This document shows, piece after piece, positions 21,526 through 29,503 of a stretch of DNA of 64,000 nucleotides. The notes under the pieces were generated by a model. The model was given only the letters and a program-made list of their open reading frames with translations, searched no databases and was not told the origin of the DNA. Every line of letters begins with the position of its first letter. The stretch's first letter is position 1. Position numbers and translations under genes: made by a program. This DNA comes from Trichostrongylus colubriformis (lineage: Eukaryota; Nematoda; Chromadorea; Rhabditida; Trichostrongylidae): positions 46,610,001 to 46,674,000 of the forward strand of contig OZ022256.1 of assembly GCA_963978905.1 (NCBI GenBank), given 5' to 3'.

Positions 21526-21655
21526 TTCTTTTGCAGTACTTACGAAGAGTTGACAGGAGAGGGTCGAGAGAAAACCTACTCTTTAGAAACCTCTCTCGGC
21601 CCAAGTAGTATAGTGGTTAGTCGAGAGGAAACCTACTCTTTAGAAAACTCTCTCG

Positions 21656-21727
21656 GCCCAAGTAGTATAGTGGTTAGTACTCCACGTTGTGGCCGTGGCG
21701 ACACAGGTTCGATTCCTGTCTTGGGCA
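21656..21727 (+). tRNA. tRNA-His(GTG) copy 91
   Basis: Consensus; anticodon 21689. Confidence 0.95.
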
Positions 21728-21800
21728 TTCTTTTGCAGTACTTACGAAGAGTTAACAGGAGAGGGTCGAGAGGAAACCTACTCTTAAGAAACCTCTCTCG

Positions 21801-21872
21801 GCCCAAGTAGTATAGTGGTTAGTACTCCACGTTGTGGCCGTGGCGACACAGGTTCGATTCCTGTCTTGGGCA
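21801..21872 (+). tRNA. tRNA-His(GTG) copy 92
   Basis: Consensus; anticodon 21834. Confidence 0.95.
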
Positions 21873-21945
21873 TTCTTTTGCAGTACTTACGAAGAGTTAA
21901 CAGGAGAGGGTCGAGAGGAAACCTACTCTTAAGAAACCTCTCTCG

Positions 21946-22017
21946 GCCCAAGTAGTGTAGTGGTTAGTACTCCACGTTGTGGCCGTGGCGACACAGGTTC
22001 GATTCCTGTCTTGGGCA
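21946..22017 (+). tRNA. tRNA-His(GTG) copy 93
   Basis: Anticodon 21979. A12G in the D stem (wobble). Confidence 0.92.
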
Positions 22018-22147
22018 TTCTTTTGCAGTACTTACGAAGAGTTGACAGGAGAGGGTCGAGAGAAAACCTACTCTTTAGAAACCTCTCTCGGCCCAAGTAG
22101 TATAGTGGTTAGTCGAGAGGAAACCTACTCTTTAGAAAACTCTCTCG

Positions 22148-22219
22148 GCCCAAGTAGTATAGTGGTTAGTACTCCACGTTGTGGCCGTGGCGACACAGGT
22201 TCGATTCCTGTCTTGGGCA
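22148..22219 (+). tRNA. tRNA-His(GTG) copy 94
   Basis: Consensus; anticodon 22181. Confidence 0.95.
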
Positions 22220-22292
22220 TTCTTTTGCAGTACTTACGAAGAGTTGACAGGAGAGGGTCGAGAGGAAACCTACTCTTAAGAAACCTCTCTCG

Positions 22293-22364
22293 GCCCAAGT
22301 AGTATAGTGGTTAGTACTCCACGTTGTGGCCGTGGCGACACAGGTTCGATTCCTGTCTTGGGCA
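22293..22364 (+). tRNA. tRNA-His(GTG) copy 95, last of the array
   Basis: Consensus; anticodon 22326. Its trailer keeps TTTTGCAGTACTT, then the spacer diverges after about 22380 and the array ends. Confidence 0.95.
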
Positions 22365-22626
22365 TTCTTTTGCAGTACTTGTGAAGAGTTGACAGAGAGG
22401 ATAAAGAGAAATAAGAAACTTCTCTAAACTTAATGGCCAACTTTCGCGGGGTAGTCTATACACAGGCAGGAATATCTACTGATCACCTTCCGTTATCAGA
22501 GTATCACTTTGACCTGCACTTCTCAATGAAATGCAAATCCTTGTCGGCGTAATTTGAAGACTCAGCAATCCAGAAATATATGTATGTAACGGAATCCACT
22601 CACATACCCGTACATACGGTAAGGTA

Positions 22627-24004
22627 TTGGGTTGAGGAATAAGTCCTTGCCGTTTTTTTCAACCCCGTTTTTCACATTGTTACCTTCATCTTTCGACAAA
22701 GCTTATATATGCTTTCGATAGAGCTTTTTTTGCTCTATGAAATGCTACTATTTATTTTTCGATTAATTCGACTACCTAAAATTTATGAGGTTTGGAAATG
22801 AAGTAAGCTGAAGGCAAAAAACTGGCGTTTGCGCACCTCATCTTTCTCGTCTGCCATCGAGATCAAAAAATGCATGTGTATATGTTTCGATAGAGCTCTT
22901 TTGGCTCTACAGAATGGTACTACTTATTACTCAAATCGCTCAACTTTTTGCTGTTTTTAAGACTCAGAAATGCAGTACTCGCAAAAGTGTGCCCTTTGGT
23001 TACCTTCTCTTCCTCGCCTAACATCGAGATTGGAGAAGATGTGCATACGCGCATTCGATGGAGCTTTTTTTGCTCTACAAGATGGTACTATCCTTCTTTT
23101 GTATCCTCTCATATTTTAGCATGTAGGGATAAGCTTCCACCTGTTTTTCAATTCAAAATTGCATAATGAAAATGAATTTTTTGGCACAATGTTTTGAGTG
23201 ATTCGATAGAGCTCTTCTTGTTCTACAAGATAATGTTCACGATTTTTGTTCGAATAAATTTTTGACATTTTTTAGACCATTTGAAAGTCGACGAAATCGA
23301 GCATTTTCGTCACATGGTGTCAAAAATGCTCGATTTCGTCGACTTTCAAATGGTCTAAAAAATGTCAAAAATTTATTCGAACAAAAATCGTGAACATTAT
23401 CTTGTAGAACAAGAAGAGCTCTATCGAATCACTCAAAACATTGTGCCAAAAAAATTCATTTTCATTATGCAATTTTGAATTGAAAAACAGGTGGAAGCTT
23501 ATCCCTACATGCTAAAATATGAGAGAATACAAAAGAAGGATAGTACCATCTTGTAGAGCAAAAAAAGCTCTATCGAATGCGCGTATGCACATCTTCTCCA
23601 ATCTCGATGTTAGGCGAGGAAGAGAAGGTAACGAAAGCGCACACTTTTGCGAGTACTGCATTTCTGAGTCTTAAAAACAGCAAAAAGTTGAGCGATTTGA
23701 GTAATAAGTAGTACCATTCTGTAGAGCCAAAAGAGCTCTATCGAAACATATACACATGCATTTTTTGATCTCGATGGCAGACGAGAAAGATGAGGTGCGC
23801 AAACGCCAGTTTTTTGCCTTCAGCCTACTTCATTTCCAAACCTCATAAATTTTAGGTAGTCGAATTAACCGAAAAATAATTAGTAGCATTTTATAGAGCA
23901 AAAAAAGCTCTATCGAAAACGTATATAAGCTTTGTCGAAATGTGAAGGGAACAATGTGAAAAACGGGGTTTAAAAAAACGGCAAGGACTTATTCCTCAAC
24001 CCAA
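22627..24004. mobile_element. Palindromic (foldback) element 1 with mariner-like ends
   Basis: Two near-identical arms meet near 23315, so the whole 1378 bp is one long inverted repeat. The ends read TTGGGTTGAGGAATAAGT and its complement, flanked by TA on both sides (22625-22626 and 24005-24006), a TA target duplication. The GGTTG....ATAAGTCC pattern resembles irritans-type mariner inverted repeats. Each arm is built of about four diverged units of 150-180 bp that each start with a short hairpin (TTCGATAGAGC, T-rich loop, GCTCTAC). There is no transposase; open frames are mirrored on both strands and are shadows. A second copy lies at 35715-37186. Confidence 0.85.
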
Positions 24005-24067
24005 TATTTATGCACGACTATGGGAGGAACAAGATTTAAGAGCGCGCTAGTGACCATTTTGCATTAA

Positions 24068-24586
24068 CCCATAACGGACGGTGCGCCACACAGCCACGCA
24101 ACCCATAACGGACGGCGGCGTTTTTGCGCCGTTTTTAATCAAATCTTTCACCAATTTTTTGAACTGAGTCATTTTTGTAACCTTTTTGTGCAGTTGCTAC
24201 TGATAAAAGGGTCATCACTGTGTAGTGGTATCACCTCATGCTGTTATACGCGGTACTTCTCTCCACCTATTACTGCAAAAAAGTTATGCATTTCGAGTAG
24301 TAAGATGAGCGCGAGGGTTTCCAAATGGGAAACGGAGTCTACGGATTCTAATGGATTATTGATTGTAACTAAAAACAATTGTTGTCATTTGTTTGTACAA
24401 CTAGAAAGGATTGCATTCGAAGTTACTCGCATAATGTTTGTTGAAGAGTTGCGCTGCACCGGTCCTGGAAATATATGTTATTCTTCAATACTTGTAGTGT
24501 ATACGTATATAATTGGTTTTTTGGAAATATTACAAAACTAGATTTTAATGTTGGGAGTAACCATATGGCGCACCGTCCGCTATGGG
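24068..24586. mobile_element. TTAA-flanked, piggyBac-like non-autonomous element
   Basis: The ends read CCCATAACGGACGGTGCGCC and the complement (CCGCTATGGG at the right, with a one-base difference), and TTAA is present on both sides (24064-24067, 24587-24590). CCC-starting ends with a TTAA duplication are typical of piggyBac-type elements. A second ACCCATAACGGACGG block lies just inside the left end. The 117-codon frame at 24188-24541 has no recognisable domain. Confidence 0.65.
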
Positions 24587-24721
24587 TTAACATCTATGTT
24601 GTTCAAATTTTTCTGGAAATAACCAGGATCATATCTACATTAATGACGAAATCCTGATGGTTCCTACGGAAGCGCAACGCTCCATTTGGGAATGGAATGC
24701 AAGCATAAACAGCTTCATTAA

Positions 24722-26255
24722 CACATAACGTACCGCGTGCTACACATGGTGTTGCACGCAGTACCGTTTCCGGGTGGTCAAGTACAACAAATCATATCGC
24801 ATGAGACTCATGCACGACTTTTTGGTTTTCTGAAAACTTGTCGTGGTAAAAGCTACAACTATGCGTTTTCGGCAAAATGGCACATTTTCCTGGGACCTTT
24901 GTCTTCTGAAGGGTAAGCCGAATTTCGGCACCATTTTTTTGAACAACACGGCAAGCAATAGAAAAACATGTTTTGTAAAGTTATACTTGTGCAATTACTT
25001 CTTATTGTGGCCTTGCTAATAGTTTGGACAATTATACTTCGTTATTATCTTATCGCTATCCATAGCGTTATTAGGCTTCGTTCATACCAAATTGAATGAG
25101 AGTTTTGGCGCATTCGCGTCATACATGAGATACGTATCGATCAGAAAATGAGAGTATTGGCGCATCGGCGCATTGGCGTATCGGCGCATTCGCGTCATGC
25201 ATAAGATACGTATCGATCTAGAAAATGAGAGTATTGGCGCATCGGCGCATTGGCGGATCGGCGCATCGGCGCATCCGCGATTTGAGAGAATTGGCGCATT
25301 CGCGTGATTGATAACATACATATCGATCGAAAAAGTGAGAGTATTGGCGCATCGGCGCATTGGCGTATCGGCGCATCCGCGCATCCGCGATTTGAGAGAA
25401 TTGGCGCATTCGCGTGATGGATAGGATACATATCGATTGAAAAATGAGAGTATTGGTGCATCCGCGATTTTGGATATTTGCCATAACAGAAAAAGATCAA
25501 GAAATGAAAAGAGAAGAAAAAGAAATCAACCGCACGTTGGCACGTGCCGCGTTCAAAAGGGTGACGTGGCACGCCAATTCTCTCAAATCGCGGATGCGCC
25601 GATGCGCCGATGCGCCAAAACTCTCATTCGATTTGGTATGAACGCAACCTTACCCATATCTTCATTACTAGCATCCTTTCACGTATCTTCACTTAATACA
25701 CGTTGCTGCTTCTGGCTTGTATCAGACGTGAGATCTGCTCCTTGTACTGTTTTGCGAATCACTCGAGCAGTTGTTAGCTATACGAAAATTCACCTGCGCT
25801 AGGTTCTTGCGCATTTTTTTATGATTTAGGAACAGTCAAAGAAATCAGGACGTTTATTTGAGCATATGAGATGCCGTGATTTTCGAACACTCTCGAAAAA
25901 CATCCAGGTGAAATCGCAGCTTTATTTAGAGTATGTAGTTGGAAGAGACCAGAAAAACTACTGATGAAATTCTAAGGAGGATCACTCTTCTATTGACAGT
26001 GTCAGTGCTTTGCTGCACAAAATTTGGTTTTTGTTGTGTAGTGTTGTTGAGAACACCGATTTTCTATCACAATGAAGGATCGATATGTTTTCCTGCATAT
26101 GCGAAAATCCAAAGAGTAATAGAATTCAGAAATCAACAATCTATGTGACCTAAAAAGACGGTGCAAAATTGCGTGGTGTTGCACGATTTGAAGACAGAGT
26201 GAAGTTGTCTTGCCATACGAGCAGAAAGATCAAAAGAGCGTCGGTAAGTTATGTG
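24722..26255. mobile_element. Second TTAA-flanked element, hosting a nested foldback
   Basis: Left end CACATAACGTACCG and right end CGGTAAGTTATGTG are complementary at 13 of 14 bases and both are flanked by TTAA (24718-24721, 26256-26259). The end sequence resembles that of the neighbouring element at 24068 (CCCATAACGGACGG). The interior contains the TTA-flanked foldback at 25074-25649; no transposase motif was seen. Confidence 0.5.
25074..25649. mobile_element. TTA-flanked foldback element with GGCGCATC repeats
   Basis: The ends GGCTTCGTTCATACC and GGTATGAACGCAACC are inverted copies flanked by TTA (25071-25073, 25650-25652). The interior is a run of tandem short units (GGCGCATCGGCGCATTGG) alternating with GATACGTATCGATC and a GAGAGAATTGGCGCATTCGCG block. 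The TTA duplication and GG-starting ends suggest a PIF/Harbinger-type MITE. It is nested in the TTAA element at 24722-26255. Confidence 0.65.
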
Positions 26256-26521
26256 TTAATATGGGCAGCAGCTAGATACTCTGGAGCTAGCATTGGTTAA
26301 AGGAAGCGGAAGGGGTCTGAAGAAAGAGAAAGATGCAAAGAAATGATCATTTTGTAACGAACACTCAAGCTTGGAAGCGATAATTGGTGAAAAAACCCGG
26401 ATTCAAAAGCGCGGTGCTGTGGAAAGTGTTCGCATCACATTCGCGTCACTTCGAAATGCACACATTGGCTTTTCGAGTTTTCCGCTGTGGACATGTCAAC
26501 TGTTGCCTCGCAGAAAGTATA

Positions 26522-26686
26522 CAGTACATTTCCGAACGCCTGAGAGGGCGAGGTCTACGGACTTGGATGAAGCTGTATCGATTTCTCTCACCCCGCGACA
26601 CACTCTCATTCTCGTCACGCACTTTCACTCTCGCCACTCACCCAAGTCCGTAGGGACCGCCCTGTCAGGCCTCGGAAAATGGACTG
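26522..26686. mobile_element. Tc1-like MITE, CAGT ends, copy 1
   Basis: The element starts CAGTACATTTCCGA and ends TCGGAAAATGGACTG, with TA on both sides (26520-26521, 26687-26688). Inside, CTACGGACTTGG and CCAAGTCCGTAG form a second inverted pair. Relatives lie at 36807-36930 and 53846-53973. Confidence 0.7.
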
Positions 26687-26699
26687 TATCATTGATTCG

Positions 26700-28260
26700 T
26701 GATGGTGTGAAATAAGTGAAACAACACACAGCAAAAAACAACTAAAACAATCAAATGAGGAATACGCGAAAGCGTAATAAAAGAAGTGTGATTACGATTA
26801 AAACCCAATGGAATCACTTTCGACGACTTGGCAAGGTGTCGTGATTGCGGCAACTGCAAGCCACCGTTATCCATACCGTAAACCTGAATTGCCCTCCTCC
26901 CGATTTCTTCAATGTGCATAATACGGTAGGAATTGCGAGAACCGCTGTGCACTGAATGCAAAAAGGGCTCGAAGAAAAAAGTGAAAAGGAGGACCGCTGA
27001 AGCTGAAGGGAGGCCCCTGAAAAGGAGGAGACGCGCACCGTAAAAAAGTGATCAATCCAACGAAGAGATCCACCAGAAATTGCTCGGTCTTCTAGAGGAA
27101 GTCGACAAATCCCTGACCATTATAAAAAAGATGCAACTTTTAAGCCGTTTAAGACGAAACAGAGAGGGTTGAATCCGAAGGTACAAGGACTGAGGCAGCG
27201 CATGCAAAAAATACTTCGGGCTTTTTGAACGCGGAATCACAATCACAAGTTCGCTCACGCAACGTATCGCGCTCTAACAGTCTCCAAGTTCTCTCTTCTT
27301 GTAACCTTGGCATTATTGTACTTGTCGATTTTGATGTCTATTATGCCACTAATAAAGCTTCCACTTAAAAACCTCGTGTAGCATAATAGACATCAAAATC
27401 GACAAGTATTCCGCTCTGATAAATAACTCTTGCCATGCTCATTTTGTGAAGCAAAAGGAAACCACTAAAGCGACAGCTGTTCGCAGTCCAGGACTGCGAG
27501 ATCAGGGACTGCTGAGATCAGAAGAAGGATGATCAGTTCCGAAAATCATCCCTATTTGTACCCGGCCTGTCTATTTGTACCCGGCCTGGGAAGAATAAAG
27601 GCGCCTGCAGGAATGTGAACGGCTTTGCTACAACATAAAATCGTCCGATAGCAAAGGCGCCAGCCAGCCGAAGGCGCCATCCATTGCACATCGTCGATCA
27701 TTTCGAAGATCTGCCTGACCATCCACCCATGGTCAATGCGATCCTAATTTACCGATCACCCGTCTATATCGCGTGGCTGGGACTATCACAAACGTGATTC
27801 AAAAAAAAATTTCTTCAGATATGATGGATCACATTGACAATGTCCCTTTCCTAACCGCACTGCTCTATTCTCGTATCGTGTTCAGTTCTTCTATAAACAC
27901 TCGAAACGAGTGACTCCACGACACCAGCTGCGACTCTTCATAAAATGACTGCCATCACTTCTCAGAGAGTTTCCTTGAATCACTCATCTGAGCATTCCCA
28001 CTTCCTTTTATCCTTTTTATCCTATTCCACAGAATTGATTGTGTTTATACGAATTGGGTTTTTTGATTATCAAAATCCAAAATCGATAAACTCGTCTTAC
28101 AAAGAGTGACAGCAGTAGTCTATCCAATTACGAAGGCGTTGTGGAGCCAATATTTATTTATTTATTGGGAACGTAATTAAGCGTTCACGTGAGGATTGCA
28201 ACTATGCCTACGAGTTATTCGACATTCAAACACAGTGCTTGTTAGTGGTTACCCGTGGAG
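26700..28260. other. Intergenic stretch with one short hairpin
   Basis: No gene supported. A plus-strand frame at about 27058-27170 (N-E-E-I-H-Q-K-L-L-G-L-L-E-E-V) looks helical but has no start, splice sites or known motif. A doubled 18-bp word CTATTTGTACCCGGCCTG lies near 27550-27590. Confidence 0.4.
27319..27408. repeat. Short hairpin with 27-bp arms
   Basis: Left arm TACTTGTCGATTTTGATGTC(...) and its exact complement at the right enclose about 36 bp of loop. No target duplication could be defined. It may be a small MITE or an RNA hairpin. Confidence 0.6.
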
Positions 28261-28281
28261 TGCCGAGAAAAATTTACTTAC

Positions 28282-28349
28282 AGTTAGTAAAGTGATCAGT
28301 ATTCCACGTTGAGGTTGTGACGACGCAGGTTCGATTTCTGCCTTGGGTG
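28282..28349 (+). pseudogene. Decayed tRNA-His-like unit A
   Basis: Matches the array unit from TTCCACGTTG to GCAGGTTCGATTTCTGCCTTGGG, but the 5' half is lost, the anticodon triplet reads GAG and the stems are broken. It is followed by spacer-like CTTTGCAGTACTTG and GAGAGAAAATG...AGAAACC, so it derives from a whole array unit. Confidence 0.75.
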
Positions 28350-28422
28350 CTCCTTTGCAGTACTTGGCGACTTGTTGAAGAGGAGCGCCGAGAGAAAATG
28401 TTTGCTTCAGAAACCTTTTTTG

Positions 28423-28494
28423 GCCCAAGTAGTATACTGGTTAATACTTCACGTTGTGAAAGTACTGACACAAGTTTAATCCCTTTCATCGGTA
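28423..28494 (+). pseudogene. Decayed tRNA-His-like unit B
   Basis: Begins GCCCAAGTAGTATACTGGTT and keeps CACGTTGTG, but the anticodon stem and T arm are degenerate. It is followed by TTTTGCAGTACTTGCG, the array spacer start. Confidence 0.8.
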
Positions 28495-28541
28495 TAGTTT
28501 TGCAGTACTTGCGATTGGTAAACGGAGGAGGATCGGGATAG

Positions 28542-28616
28542 GATTCAAGTATGTTAAAGTGGCAGCACTACACGTTGAGGCCGCGTATGGTTCACGTTCG
28601 ATTCCTGTCTTGGGCA
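28542..28616 (+). pseudogene. Decayed tRNA-His-like unit C
   Basis: Ends with an intact GTTCGATTCCTGTCTTGGGCA, while the 5' half is degenerate and the anticodon position reads GAG as in unit A. Units A-C are spaced like array units and probably mark an old arm of the same satellite. Confidence 0.75.
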
Positions 28617-28619
28617 TTA

Positions 28620-29500
28620 TGTTGTTTGCCTGTGACTGGTCATTTGGGCAGCAACATGTGCACATTGCAAGTCTCGGACGTTTATCCCGAAATGCAATTG
28701 GCGTTTCCCGAGTTATAGCGTGTAGCGTGTGGCCGTAGTGTGGTGCTCCTAAGGAGGAACTGGCGCTGGAGTGCTAACAATAAGACGAATAGCGCACCAG
28801 CTCTTTCCGCTCCCGTTCGCTCGAAAAATTAAGCTTGTCACCGAACTTTCGCCACGAATAGGTGATGTTGCTGGCCATAAATTGCACCGTTCAAACACTC
28901 CTATGCATTCCTTAGCTCTCTATCCCTTAAATTAGATCGTTTTGACGCCACTTCTGAACAACTGGTTTATGCGATCCTGGTATGATGCTCCACAGAAACT
29001 TCAAGTAGGTCTTCTCATGTGTTAGTTTCGCAATCGCTGAAGGAAATATGAAACTTTATAACTTTGTGACTAATTTTCTAGAATGAGTTATTTGTGCGTA
29101 TCCCTCAACACAGAGAGTGAAAAGACGTTACTATATTGTTTGATCATCCAGTATGTGCTTCCGTCCGATCGGCGAATAAATAGAGCACTCTTAAGTCATT
29201 CCTAAAATCTAGTAGGAAACCATGAAGCATCAATTTTTTCAATCAATTTTCATTTTGTTGTAAACGTTGCGAATCTTATTTATTGTTTAATCGGAGAATG
29301 AAAATATTCGAAGGCAGTGTTTACCCAATTTCCATATATGGGGATGATATATTAAGTACCAGATTCTACATGAACACAAATAGGTTATAGGACTTCAGTA
29401 CCTTGAGCAGAAGGTTCTTGAAACCCCCAAAGGTCTGTGTACCCAAACTAAGTCCCGTCTAAGCTTTTGTCCAAAGAATTTCTTAAGATAAGCCTATTCT
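28620..29500. other. Intergenic, nothing recognised
   Basis: AT-rich sequence between the decayed tRNA units and the 3' end of the bZIP gene. No repeat, RNA or exon structure was recognised. Confidence 0.4.
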
Positions 29501-29503
29501 GGG

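Larger units (their letters stand above)
6869..22114 (+). pseudogene. 37 truncated tRNA-His units (57 bp) interspersed in the array
   Basis: Each keeps the first 24 nt of the tRNA (A box, D arm start) and then jumps from GGTTAGT straight to the spacer hairpin CGAGAGG, losing 88 bp with anticodon arm, T arm, B box and terminator. Starts: 6869, 7214, 7996, 8196, 8541, 9176, 9666, 9866, 10211, 10846, 11336, 11973, 12175, 12809, 13446, 13648, 13995, 14632, 14834, 15471, 15673, 16020, 16512, 16714, 17494, 18129, 18621, 18968, 19315, 19662, 19864, 20066, 20558, 20905, 21252, 21599, 22091. The same junction in all indicates one deletion event later amplified. They never occur next to one another. 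Confidence 0.93.
6541..22420 (+). repeat. Tandem array of tRNA-His(GTG) genes: 95 full 145-bp units and 37 shortened 57-bp units
   Basis: Each full unit is a 72-nt tRNA-His followed by a 73-nt spacer. The tRNA folds completely: acceptor GCCCAAG/CTTGGGC, D stem GTAT/GTAC, anticodon stem CCACG/CGTGG with loop TTGTGGC (anticodon GTG), T stem ACAGG/CCTGT with loop TTCGATT. A73 follows the acceptor, and a G precedes position 1, matching the G-1 that histidyl-tRNA needs. The A box TAGTATAGTGG and B box GGTTCGATTCC fit Pol III consensus, and TTTT lies 4 nt after A73. The spacer holds a CGAGAGG/CCTCTCG hairpin just before the next tRNA. Thirteen units are 143 bp (TC missing in the hairpin arm), one is 144 bp. 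All tRNAs are on the plus strand. By eye 58 copies match the consensus exactly. Copy number depends on assembly being correct. Confidence 0.95.

Noticed and set aside
6677..22302. Dozens of open frames of 65-155 codons in the array with the repeated peptide MAVATQVRFLSWAFFC
   Set aside because: They start at GTG in the tRNA anticodon (GTG GCC GTG GCG) and run through tRNA and spacer. The open frames come from the repeat length and would not explain stem pairing or the Pol III boxes; they are shadows of the tRNA array.
6541..22420. CRISPR array
   Set aside because: The repeat unit is long, spacers are not unique, and the repeat folds as a tRNA; the surroundings are eukaryotic.
25082..25572. 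Repetitive protein frames on the minus strand (MRRCANTLIF, ADAPIRQCADAPILS)
   Set aside because: They are translations of the GGCGCATC tandem repeats in the foldback element and occur in several frames.
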